Shown one piece after another: positions 42,901 to 50,871 of a stretch of 64,000 nt of DNA (position 1 is the stretch's first letter; each line of letters opens with the position of its first letter). Location: positions 101,659 to 165,658 of the forward strand of contig NZ_MZNT01000018.1 of assembly GCF_002042965.1 (NCBI RefSeq), given 5' to 3'. Both the position numbers and the translations under genes were made by a program. The stretch comes from Paenibacillus sp. 32352. GTDB lineage: Bacteria; Bacillota; Bacilli; Paenibacillales; NBRC-103111. The notes under the pieces are model-generated. The model was given only the letters and a program-made list of their open reading frames with translations, did no database searches and was not told where the DNA came from.

Positions 42901-43774
42901 CAACCAACCACTAGCATCCTTCGACATTTCAGACGTTGGCTTGGGGCAATCCCAGCAAAAGGATATAGACATTCATGGTACACCAGAGGATGTGAATGTA
43001 AGGAAAGAGACTGCTGCAAAAGAGATCGATTTTGGTGCGATTGTAAAAGCGTCCTTATCTATGTCACAGGGGCTAGATCTGAAGGAGCTTCAGAAGCATC
43101 TGCTTGAAATTATTATGGAGACCTCGGATGCGGAAAAAGGATGCCTGCTTGTACTAAGAAACGGCGAGTTGCGATTGGAAGCCGTTATGCGAGGTAAGGG
43201 GGAGGCAGCGGATGTATCTATCGCTTTAGAGGATAGCGAGGAAGTTCCGGTCACTATGATTCAGTACGCATCCCGTCTAGGGCATTGGGTACAATCCGAA
43301 AATGCTTCCCAGGATGATCTTTTTCAAACAGATCCCTATATTATCCGAAAGCAAAGCCGGACGGTTTGCTGCTTACCGCTTTATTTGCAAGATCGATTTT
43401 CAGGCATGCTTTATTTGGAAGATAGCAGACGATGCCATTCTTTCTCGGATGATAGGATCGACACTGTTCGTATACTGGCCTCCCAAGCTTTATTTGTCTG
43501 GAAGCTGTCCGGTTCATTCGGAGATCATTCGGATTCTCCTCCCGCGACAACAGAGATTAAGCAGGAGGAGGGCATTGTTGACGCCTTGACCGACCGCGAG
43601 CTTGAAGTACTGAATCTGATGGCCTCCGGAATGACGAATAAGGAAATCGCTTATCAGCTGGGAGTAACGGCAGGAACGGTTAAGGTTCATATCCACAACA
43701 TCTTCAGCAAACTGAATGTGAACCGGAGAACGAAAGCTATCGCCGAAGCCAAAAAGAAAAACATACTGAATTAG
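39923..43774 (+). CDS. Large ATP-binding LuxR-type transcriptional regulator with AAA, TPR-like and GAF domains
   Basis: The 1283-residue protein begins with an AAA ATPase domain (GRDEELAVL; Walker A GQPGVGKT at 43-50; Walker B VLFFDDVQWAD near 170). A long helical, TPR-like middle follows, then a GAF-like domain (about 1045-1195, with CCLPLYLQDRFSGMLYLED), and a C-terminal LuxR helix-turn-helix (LTDRELEVLNLMASGMTNKEIA). This is the signal-transducing ATPase (STAND/LAL) plan, in which an inducer drives oligomerisation and activation. The kinase domain of related eukaryote-like proteins is absent. The neighbouring S-layer-protein gene is a plausible target. Confidence 0.88.
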   Translation: MQELHKTFQIPDEIYGRDEELAVLQHAFHWASLGSTEVVIISGQPGVGKTSLVQKSFKSGVIGVCKFASGKFDQYSTGTPYEPFIKCFQTVIRQVLTEPDSVLQAWIQRIREVVGSNGAVITEVIPEAGLLLQPELPLEELPAIESQNRFESVFCRFVQVFAQMDHPLVLFFDDVQWADEASLRLLHSLIVSPESHNLLVIAAYREQESIGRIEQWLLEEHTGYSVRRISLKPLEFGHIQSIVAASLGCTPAECLPLAHLLFAKSAGNPFYMKQLFKLAQDEQYIRFNVQDNRWEWQLEAMNHFQEMDGQIEYLEERINKLPMRSRQLLVISACLGNRFHAALLSAVSGYKENEVYELLSPAVEVGLLAAVEETEEARGYQFIHDKIQQAAYSMLDHQHLMEAHHRAGFYLLKEYADKEPYLFDIVNHFNHALDLLSPDDRIMAAGLNEEAGRKALQSSAYSTALRYFQTGMECVPDTFWNDRFEFMFQLHLKYAECAYLCAQYEQADAVLKALLNRTTRWSDRVQVYKLQIDRYSNTGNYSQAIDLGLRSLREVGIRIAQEPHKLVILKEVFLTKRLLQKRMEELPSLPEVTDPQAKGVMELLVALVAPTFFFNRAVFAIIASKFIRLVYEYGSSTVAPSLYAAYGMLLGTALGQYQMGYRLGQIAIDLADRSGVASIKTKVHVMFYGVISPWVRFDRDDEVKLEQAARLGLEAGDYVYASYAIGSLINLSYVRDSMDRMYDVNRRNLQVIEQTKEDLVYKNALIYMELANSWRFSQGEILSITDGRGSETEFLEEVMKDEGKAVTLYQVCTYKAQMYYLFGYYREAVRLSEQANPYEHLSAHAPHLSEHHFYEALSIAAAWEELPASERSAYSKTLKRRYKQFKAWDRISPENFRHKLLLIEGEIARLKGNEQEMTDLYDRSILFARERNYVQYQAIGCELAAKYHLHKGRERIAQGYMQEAYELYGVWGAEAKRYRLRAQYPQWLQEPSNNQPLASFDISDVGLGQSQQKDIDIHGTPEDVNVRKETAAKEIDFGAIVKASLSMSQGLDLKELQKHLLEIIMETSDAEKGCLLVLRNGELRLEAVMRGKGEAADVSIALEDSEEVPVTMIQYASRLGHWVQSENASQDDLFQTDPYIIRKQSRTVCCLPLYLQDRFSGMLYLEDSRRCHSFSDDRIDTVRILASQALFVWKLSGSFGDHSDSPPATTEIKQEEGIVDALTDRELEVLNLMASGMTNKEIAYQLGVTAGTVKVHIHNIFSKLNVNRRTKAIAEAKKKNILN

Positions 43775-43776
43775 CA

Positions 43777-43805
43777 AAAAGGATGCGCGAAGCATCCTTT
43801 TTTTG
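43777..43805 (+). terminator. Terminator after the LuxR-type regulator
   Basis: AAAGGATGC / GCATCCTTT with a 4-base loop is followed by a T run. Confidence 0.85.
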
Positions 43806-43811
43806 CAGAAT

Positions 43812-43887
43812 TTATAAATTTTGGGACTCCCCGTAAAGTACCTGAATCAGCTTCGAAGCCAAGGCCCCGCTTTGTGGGGTTCTTTTA
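43812..43887. repeat. Dispersed repeat, copy A, ending in a second hairpin
   Basis: About 57 bases beginning TTATAAATTTTGGGAC are nearly repeated at 63868-63924, and share an exact 17-base core (AAAGTACCTGAATCAGC). Copy A ends in CCCC-GCTTTGT-GGGG followed by TTCTTTT, which could be a terminator. The rest of the 312-base gap before the S-layer gene holds no clear gene. Confidence 0.7.
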
Positions 43888-44086
43888 TGCGGAAAAAATG
43901 GTTTTTTCTTTGGGTCTATACCATTTGGTATATGCGGTTTTTTGTCGAAATAGATACAATCGTAGCGTACTTCAAACAGAGAAAACGGTTTGAAGCATAT
44001 TCATATAGGCAGGAGGAACTAATTTATGGGAGCCTTATAGACATCGGTACGAAGGATAGAAATTATGAAGTAGGGAGGATACTGTT

Positions 44087-47000
44087 TTGCAATCGGCATG
44101 GTCCAAAAACAGCTTCAAACACTGGCGAATGATTATCACTTATATTCTTATTGCCGGGTTGATAGCGCTTGGTGGGGTGCTTCCGGTTCAAGCCGATTCA
44201 AGTGCTGCCGGCAGCTCTTTCAGCAGCTTTACGGTGACTACGGATACCCCCGCTTATTTTAGTGGCTACATGGATAACCAAGGGGGCTATTCAAAAGAAA
44301 CGCCGGTCTATCATTTTAAGTTCACTGCTGCTGATCCTGTGCAGGCGGGTGATATCATACAAGTTGAGCTGCCTTATCAGTATAATTTTGAAGGGAACCC
44401 TAGCTTATTTATATGGACAGCCAATCAGGCGATTCCGACAGCCAACATGGCTGTTATGGTTAATGGAATATCCAGGAGCATCGTGGATACAGCAGCTACC
44501 CAATACTCCGAGAATGGGAAGCCAGCCTTGCAATTCAAAATGTCCGGCGGCATCGTAAGCGGTGATAGTGTGGATATTCGATTGATGAATTTTTTGATCA
44601 CCCCCGATTATCATTACATGAGACCGGGGCCGCAGGAGTATGCGATCAGCACGGACAAAAACGCGACCCCTTTACCAACGACACACAATCTGTTCACTAA
44701 TAATGTTGCGGATTATTACCCGGATGCCGATTCGTACGCGGCAGCAGCCGTTACGGGGTATCACTTCAAGTTTACTGTGATGCAGCCCATTGATCCAAGC
44801 TCAAGCATCACGATAGTGTTTCCTCAAGAAAGTACGAGACCTGCCGTGGCGGATGCCTCCAAAATAAAAATCAATGGAATGGCTGCTTCTTCGGCCGTTT
44901 GGTCCGGCAATGAATTGACGGTCCAGACCTCGATTGCATTGCCAAGCTTCTCAACCGTTCAGATTGACATGGATTCCGCCGCTCAAGTGACGAATCCGTC
45001 CGTACCGGGCTATTACAATTACGACATCAAGACCAGTGTCGATCCAAAGCCTGCGTCCCGGAAGATCGGAATCATGCCCTCATCAGGGGGGTCTTTGGCA
45101 GATAATCCATCTCATAACGGGGGCTATGTAAGCAGTAATGGTAATCAATTGCGCTTTATGTTTGCTGCGCCTACTATACTGAAGGCAGGGGACACCGTTA
45201 CTGTGTCCAGCGCTCCCGGTACTATATTGAGTGATCCTAGTATAGCCGCCGGAGATATTAAATTGGAATGGTCAGCCCCATACCAAGAGCAAAACGAAGC
45301 CTCTCCGAGCTCAGTAACTCGGTTAGCAGACAACAAGCTTCAATTCGTACTTCCTGCAGAATATTATTGCGATCCTGATTATCATCTCGTCTTCAACCTT
45401 CCAAACGTCATTGCCCAAAGCTACGGGGAATATGAATTTCAAGTAACCACTTCGCAGCAGCGTATCCCTGCAAGCGTAACGCTGCTTGTTACACCTCTGC
45501 AAATTCAAAATCTGAAGCTGAATGTCAGCTCGACAGTGGCAGACACTCCCAATGTGTCCTATTCGTTTGCTTTCGAGACGAACGAGCCGTTGGAGGAGGG
45601 AGACGCATTTCAAATCGTGATTCCTCGGGGAATGACCGTTCCGGAAGGAATACAAGCAAGGGATGTTAGCGTTAATGGCGTGCAGGCAGACAGTGTTTCG
45701 TATGATCGATTTCTGCGTAAGCTTAGTGTTGGGGTCCCCATGAATCTGCACTTGATGGATCCGGTTACCATCACCATCGCCGGCAGTGCGGGGCTGACCA
45801 ATCCGGCTATTGGGGAATACTCGTTCAGCGTCTATCCTATGTGGTACGACTGGGAAGCAGCTGTCGTAAAAATTAGCTTTACCGAAGCGCCGACTATGAC
45901 GGGAATTACGATTTCTCCGAATACTGTAGATCTGAAGCTGGGAGAAAGGGTGAACAAGCAGCTTCAGGTAACGGCGAATTTTTCAGATCAATCGGTTAAG
46001 GACATAACAGCCTCAAGCGCAGGCACGACGTATAGCAGTAGCGATACGAATGTGGCCATCGTCAGCGCAGACGGACTCATTGAAGCCAAGCAGGCAGGAC
46101 AAGCGGTGATTACCGTTACCAGCAGCGGTTATACCCATGCGGTGAACGTAAAGGTAGCCAAAGCCGATGCTCCCCCTCCTGCTACAGTAACAGGAATTAC
46201 CGCTTCTCCCAAAGTGGTCGAACTGAAGCTGGGAAGCAATGTCAGCCAGCAGCTTCAAGTAACAGCCAGCTTATCAGATCAAACGGCCAGAGATGTTACC
46301 GCGGCAGACACAGGTACGACGTACAGCAGCAGCGACACCAATGTAGCGACCGTCCAATCGAACGGTTTGATCGAGGCTAAGCAGTCCGGTCAGGCGGTCA
46401 TCACGGTAACCAACAGCGTCTACACCGACAAAGTGAATGTTACAGTAACCAAAGCCGACACCCCGACACCGAATATTACGATGACGGGAATAGCCGTCTC
46501 ACCCAAGGTGGTAGAACTGAAGCTGGGGAGCAATGTCAGCAGGCAGCTTCAAGTGACGGCGAGCTTATCGGATCAAACCACCAAAGACGTCACGGCGGCA
46601 AGCACTGGCACGACGTACAGCAGCAGCGATACCAATGTAGCGACCGTTCAATCGAACGGATTAGTCGAAGCCAAGCAGTCCGGTCAGGCGGTCATCACGG
46701 TAACCAACAGCGTCTACACCGACAAAGTGAATGTTACAATAGTCAAAGCCGATACCCCGGCACCGAATATTACGATGACGGGAATAGCCGTCACACCTAA
46801 GGTGGTAGAACTGAAGCTGGGGAGCAATGTCAGCAAGCAGCTTCAAGTGACGGCGAGCTTATCGGATCAAACCACCAAAGACGTCACGGCGGCAAGCACT
46901 GGAACAACGTACAGCAGCAGCGATGCGAACATAGCGACCGTCCAATCGAACGGTTTGATCGAAGCCAAGCAGTCCGGACAAGCGGTCATCACGGTAACCA

Positions 47001-48052
47001 ACAGCGTTTATAGTGAAAAGGTCAACGTCACGGTAGCAGCGGCAGATCAACAAGGCGGCGGTTCATCCACTACGAGACGTCATCATTCATCTTTACCTTT
47101 ACAAGATCCGGACAGCGTAGAGAAAGACATCATTGCCGCTGAAGGTGGGATTGTAGACCTTAAAGGCATCGCTTATGTACAAATACCTCCGGCTGCGCTG
47201 CCTGCAGACGGGAAAATCAAAGCGGCCAAGCTGCCGGCAGATCAAGCTGCGGGCATGGAGCGGTATAGTCCAACGGTGGAGTTCAGCAGCAGTACCGGGA
47301 AAACGTTCAAATTACCTGTTACGTTAGGCTTTGCCTATCAAGCTCAACAAGCAGCAGCGGGTTTGAAGCCGGCGGTATATTACTACAACGAATCCCAAGC
47401 ACGGTGGGTCTACCTTGGCGGTAATTGGAAAGACAACGGTACTATTACCGTGGAAGTGACCCATTTCGGCAAATTTGCCGTATTTGCATCCGAGTCCGTC
47501 CAATTTCAAGATTTAAACGGACATTGGGTGGGGGGCTATGCGGACCGCTTAGTCGGCATGAAAGTCATTCGCGGATTTGAAGATCATACATTTCGGCCGG
47601 ATCAAAATGTCACCCGGGCAGAATTTGTGAAAATGATTGCAGAATTGATGGGATTACCATCTACTGCGGCATCTACTGCGTTTGCCGATAATGAATCGAT
47701 TCCGAATTGGGCTCGAGGAGCGGTTGCCTCGGCAGTGCAAGCAGGAATTATTAGCGGATATGAAGAGAAGGGCAAGCTTTGGTTCAAATCGAATCAACCG
47801 ATAACGCGTGCGGAGATGGCAGTGATCTTTAATAGAGTACTGGAGCGGCATCTGACCACTACGAACACGGATAAGGTTGTGTTTTCCGATCAGGCCAGCA
47901 TTCCGTCATGGGCTCAATCTGCGGTAACCGCGATAGCAGGCCATAAACTGGTTAGCGGCTATCAAGATGGTTCATTCCGTCCTGATCAAAGCGCTACGAG
48001 AGCAGAAACGGTAAAAATGCTCTATATGCTATCAGACCTATTGCCGATGTAA
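44087..48052 (+). CDS. S-layer-anchored surface protein with Big_2 repeats and three SLH domains
   Basis: The 1321-residue protein has a signal peptide (hydrophobic YILIAGLIALGGVLPVQA), an N-terminal region of several beta domains (about 50-600), four Big_2 immunoglobulin-like repeats of about 97-98 residues (about 605-985), a linker with RRHHSS, and three C-terminal SLH domains from about residue 1140 (GHWVGGYADRLVGMKVIRGF; WARGAVASAVQAGIISGY; PSWAQSAVTAIAGHKLVSGY). SLH domains bind pyruvylated wall polymer, so it is displayed on the cell surface. The TTG start follows TAGGGAGG by 8 bases. The ligand or enzymatic role is unknown. Confidence 0.9.
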   Translation: MQSAWSKNSFKHWRMIITYILIAGLIALGGVLPVQADSSAAGSSFSSFTVTTDTPAYFSGYMDNQGGYSKETPVYHFKFTAADPVQAGDIIQVELPYQYNFEGNPSLFIWTANQAIPTANMAVMVNGISRSIVDTAATQYSENGKPALQFKMSGGIVSGDSVDIRLMNFLITPDYHYMRPGPQEYAISTDKNATPLPTTHNLFTNNVADYYPDADSYAAAAVTGYHFKFTVMQPIDPSSSITIVFPQESTRPAVADASKIKINGMAASSAVWSGNELTVQTSIALPSFSTVQIDMDSAAQVTNPSVPGYYNYDIKTSVDPKPASRKIGIMPSSGGSLADNPSHNGGYVSSNGNQLRFMFAAPTILKAGDTVTVSSAPGTILSDPSIAAGDIKLEWSAPYQEQNEASPSSVTRLADNKLQFVLPAEYYCDPDYHLVFNLPNVIAQSYGEYEFQVTTSQQRIPASVTLLVTPLQIQNLKLNVSSTVADTPNVSYSFAFETNEPLEEGDAFQIVIPRGMTVPEGIQARDVSVNGVQADSVSYDRFLRKLSVGVPMNLHLMDPVTITIAGSAGLTNPAIGEYSFSVYPMWYDWEAAVVKISFTEAPTMTGITISPNTVDLKLGERVNKQLQVTANFSDQSVKDITASSAGTTYSSSDTNVAIVSADGLIEAKQAGQAVITVTSSGYTHAVNVKVAKADAPPPATVTGITASPKVVELKLGSNVSQQLQVTASLSDQTARDVTAADTGTTYSSSDTNVATVQSNGLIEAKQSGQAVITVTNSVYTDKVNVTVTKADTPTPNITMTGIAVSPKVVELKLGSNVSRQLQVTASLSDQTTKDVTAASTGTTYSSSDTNVATVQSNGLVEAKQSGQAVITVTNSVYTDKVNVTIVKADTPAPNITMTGIAVTPKVVELKLGSNVSKQLQVTASLSDQTTKDVTAASTGTTYSSSDANIATVQSNGLIEAKQSGQAVITVTNSVYSEKVNVTVAAADQQGGGSSTTRRHHSSLPLQDPDSVEKDIIAAEGGIVDLKGIAYVQIPPAALPADGKIKAAKLPADQAAGMERYSPTVEFSSSTGKTFKLPVTLGFAYQAQQAAAGLKPAVYYYNESQARWVYLGGNWKDNGTITVEVTHFGKFAVFASESVQFQDLNGHWVGGYADRLVGMKVIRGFEDHTFRPDQNVTRAEFVKMIAELMGLPSTAASTAFADNESIPNWARGAVASAVQAGIISGYEEKGKLWFKSNQPITRAEMAVIFNRVLERHLTTTNTDKVVFSDQASIPSWAQSAVTAIAGHKLVSGYQDGSFRPDQSATRAETVKMLYMLSDLLPM
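45899..47040 (+). repeat. Four tandem Big_2-coding repeats of 291-294 bases
   Basis: Units begin near 45899, 46190, 46484 and 46778. Units 2-4 are near-identical in DNA as well as in protein (for example shared GTGGTAGAACTGAAGCTGGG), while unit 1 is more diverged. The pattern indicates recent duplication and possible copy-number change by recombination. Confidence 0.9.
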
Positions 48053-48105
48053 ATTAGGTTCTGATGAGTTTAAATTACGAACCCAAACAAAAGCATGAAC
48101 ATGTC

Positions 48106-48140
48106 CATCCTGGTTTCTTATAGAACCAGGGTGGCTTTTT
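48106..48140 (+). terminator. Terminator after the S-layer protein gene
   Basis: CATCCTGGTT and AACCAGGGTG form a stem with one bulge, followed by CTTTTTT. Confidence 0.75.
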
Positions 48141-48350
48141 TACTATGCGCTGAGTGTGCGTTAATTTTGTGATATTTTCATAGCAACAGAAGTTATTTTG
48201 AGGAATGAACGGAATTGGTGGCCGAACTGCTCCCGATTTGTTCACAAAAATGGTCCAAGGTTTTCCAAATCATTCTATTCAAAATACGGTTGGATAAGGT
48301 AGGATATAACAAAGTCCGGAAATATCTAACTTATAATAGGAGAATCTTCA

Positions 48351-49067
48351 ATGAATAAAAGAACTATCTTAGCATCATCGCTTGTGCTTAGTACTGTTTT
48401 TACTATTGGGGCTTTCACAGGAGCTACAGCTGAAACCAACTTAAAAGAAATCAGCGCATACATTAACACTTCTCTCAACATAAAGCTTAACGGAAATTCG
48501 TATGTCCCCACTGATAGCGAAGGGACGAAGTTGAGTCCTATAGTCTATAATGGGAATTCCTATTTACCTGTACGTTCAATAAGCCAGGTACTAGGTATAG
48601 CAGTAAACTATGATGAAGCCACAAGTACAATCATGTTAGGTGAACAGGAAGGAAAGGGGACGAAACTAGAAGGTTTAAGGGCAAGTGGTGGTTCCTCCGT
48701 TGTTGCTTCCAGGGATGCGGATATTCTTTCTATTCATGGCGAAACCATAAATGATGGCTTTTATTCGCTAAAGCCGCATGACATTCTACCAAGTACAATA
48801 AACTTTCGATTCCATGAAAAATATCAAAAGCTTTCGTTCCGGGTAGGCGTTATAGGAAGTCCAGCTACCATTGTTGTTTCGGACCAGAAAAACAAGGTGG
48901 AATTGAAGAAATTTACAGTAAGTGAATCCGATAAATTAAAACAAATCGAAATAGCAGCTATTGCAGATGTCGATTATCTGGATATTCACATCTTTGGAAG
49001 CGCGGACAGCAAAAGGGAACAGTTCACAACAGAAAAAGTGGTTATTGCAGATGCATTCGTGAAATAG
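48351..49067 (+). CDS. Stalk-domain (copper amine oxidase N-terminal-like) exported protein
   Basis: The 238-residue protein has a signal peptide cleaved near GATA-ETN, then a copper-amine-oxidase N1/stalk domain (IKLNGNSYVPTDSEG ... YLPVRSISQVLGIAVNYDEAT). The second half is a beta-rich domain with GETINDGFYSLKPHD that resembles the NPCBM-type carbohydrate-binding fold. Wall or surface attachment is likely. An AGGAG site precedes the ATG. Confidence 0.75.
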   Translation: MNKRTILASSLVLSTVFTIGAFTGATAETNLKEISAYINTSLNIKLNGNSYVPTDSEGTKLSPIVYNGNSYLPVRSISQVLGIAVNYDEATSTIMLGEQEGKGTKLEGLRASGGSSVVASRDADILSIHGETINDGFYSLKPHDILPSTINFRFHEKYQKLSFRVGVIGSPATIVVSDQKNKVELKKFTVSESDKLKQIEIAAIADVDYLDIHIFGSADSKREQFTTEKVVIADAFVK

Positions 49068-49254
49068 AATCTGGATCAATTTATCATTTAAGGAATGAAG
49101 TCTATGAAGCTGATGGAGTTATGAATCCCTCAAGGGTATGCGATGGGATATAACAAATTTTATGATGGGTATAAGGAAGCTATATCCTGAACCCAAGTTG
49201 GGACAATAATGGTACAGATTGTTTTTCGTCTGAAAATAGAAAGGATGGGTAACC

Positions 49255-49992
49255 ATGAGTAAAGACGATTTCGGAAATCGGATGAAAGGGTACGAGAATG
49301 CCTTCCGTCATTCATTGCCGCAGCGTATGCCTGTGATCCTGAGAATTGACGGCTGCCACTTTCATACGTTTACGAGGGGGATGAAGAAGCCTTTTGATGA
49401 GCAGCTAACCGGCGCCTTATGGGAAACCTGTAAGTATCTTGCAAGCAACATTATGGGCTGCAAACTGGTGTATCATCAAAGCGACGAGATCTCGATTCTG
49501 CTCACCAATTACGATAAATTGACCACGCAATCGTGGTTTGAAAATAACATTCAGAAGATGGTATCCGTTTCCGCGTCGATGGCTACGGCCAAGTTCAATG
49601 AGGTATTCAGAAAGCACGCTCCCAATAAGGAGTTAGCTACATTTGACAGCAGGGCGTGGGTATTGCCGCACGACGAGGTGACCAATTATTTTCTATGGCG
49701 GCAGCAGGATGCGACGAAGAACAGCATCTCTATGGTCGCACAAGCTCACTTTGCACATGAAGAGCTTCAGGGACTGGACGGAAAGCAGCTGCAGGATAAA
49801 TTATTTCTGGAAAAAGGCATCAACTGGAACGACCTTCCTGTCTGGCAGAAGCGGGGCGTTTGCATAACCAAGCAGGTTTATTTCAAAGGAGAAGCCCGAA
49901 GAAGCAAATGGGATGTCGATCACGACACTCCTGTTTTCTCGCAAAGCAGGAACTACATTAACCAATACGTATACTTGGATAAGGAAGAATAA
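49255..49992 (+). CDS. tRNA(His) guanylyltransferase-like protein (Thg1-like 3'-5' polymerase)
   Basis: The 245-residue protein has the Thg1/TLP polymerase palm: ILRIDGCHFHTFTRG with the metal Asp32, YHQSDEISILL with the second catalytic pair (Asp77/Glu78), SVSASMATAKFN, FDSRAWVLP, and WRQQDATKNSISMVAQAHF. Bacterial TLPs add nucleotides in the 3'-to-5' direction and repair tRNA 5' ends rather than only adding G-1. The next gene, a polynucleotide-kinase-like ATPase, starts two bases after the stop, so the two form an RNA 5'-end repair pair. An AAAGGATGGG site precedes the ATG. Confidence 0.9.
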   Translation: MSKDDFGNRMKGYENAFRHSLPQRMPVILRIDGCHFHTFTRGMKKPFDEQLTGALWETCKYLASNIMGCKLVYHQSDEISILLTNYDKLTTQSWFENNIQKMVSVSASMATAKFNEVFRKHAPNKELATFDSRAWVLPHDEVTNYFLWRQQDATKNSISMVAQAHFAHEELQGLDGKQLQDKLFLEKGINWNDLPVWQKRGVCITKQVYFKGEARRSKWDVDHDTPVFSQSRNYINQYVYLDKEE

Positions 49993-49994
49993 TC

Positions 49995-50435
49995 GTGGAA
50001 TGCATCATTTTTATCGGGATTCAGGCTTCGGGCAAATCGACTTTTTTTAAGGAGCGGTTTTTCAATACCCATATGCGGTTGAATTTGGACATGCTCCGCA
50101 CCAGGCATAGGGAAGACATCTATCTGGCGGCGTCCCTCCAAGCGAAGCAGCCTTTTGTCGTAGATAATACGAACCCAACGAGAGAGGACAGGAGCAAATA
50201 CATAGCGCTTGCCAAACAATACAAGTTTCGGGTAGCCGGGTATTACTTCGAGCCCGATTTCGAAGCATCGCTAGTACGCAATGAAGCCCGTATGGGCAAA
50301 GAAAAAGTTCCTGAGGTCGGCATTCGAAGTGTGATGAAAAAGCTTCAGCCTCCGGAGTATAGCGAAGGATTCGATACGCTGTATCGGGTGAAGAGCGGGG
50401 ACGGCAAGTTTACTATTGAGGAGATTCAAGGATAG
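49995..50435 (+). CDS. P-loop polynucleotide-kinase-like ATPase
   Basis: The 146-residue protein is a compact P-loop kinase: Walker A GIQASGKST (8-16), LNLDMLRTRHRED with a likely catalytic Asp, and VVDNTNPTREDRSKYIALAK, a hallmark of PNKP/T4 PNK-type 5'-OH kinases. It should phosphorylate 5'-OH ends of RNA or DNA, preparing them for the Thg1-like polymerase. The GTG start follows AAGGAAG inside the Thg1-like gene. No phosphatase domain is present. Confidence 0.82.
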   Translation: MECIIFIGIQASGKSTFFKERFFNTHMRLNLDMLRTRHREDIYLAASLQAKQPFVVDNTNPTREDRSKYIALAKQYKFRVAGYYFEPDFEASLVRNEARMGKEKVPEVGIRSVMKKLQPPEYSEGFDTLYRVKSGDGKFTIEEIQG

Positions 50436-50436
50436 A

Positions 50437-50474
50437 AAGCTGATTTGGTATTTGCCAAGTCGGCTTATTTTTTT
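50437..50474 (+). terminator. Terminator after the kinase gene
   Basis: AAGCTGATTTGG pairs imperfectly with CCAAGTCGGCTT and is followed by ATTTTTTT. It suggests the TerD gene has its own promoter in the next 400 bases, which contain no gene. Confidence 0.7.
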
Positions 50475-50871
50475 GACACTTGCGTTTAAAAATTTCGGGG
50501 TTCTCCGTAATGGAATGGTTGTAGGGGCAGGTTGTTGAGTAACTTTTTCATCTCGTCGTAATACTTTCACCCTGTTCGCAAGAGGAAGGATATGGGAAGA
50601 TAAATACACGAAAGGCCGGGAACACGGACTTTCACTTACCTTCAGGCTATTGGGCTCCTTCCTTTTACAACTATCTTGGGTGATCTAGGGGCGCAGCTTT
50701 CTTGAAGGCGAATCAGGCTATCGCATCTCTTCCTTCTAAAAAACTCTGTTAAAGTATAGAGATGCGAATTTCCTGGTTTATTTTATAATCGGAAAGGAGG
50801 CATCCAGGCTATTATATTCCTTCCTTCTCACTATTCCACGATTAGGGATATTCATTTCCTGGAGTCTTTAT

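Noticed and set aside
50487..50510. A third copy of the dispersed repeat found at 43812 and 63868
   Set aside because: Only about 20 bases are similar, with several mismatches, and the diagnostic AAAGTACCTGAATCAGC core is absent.
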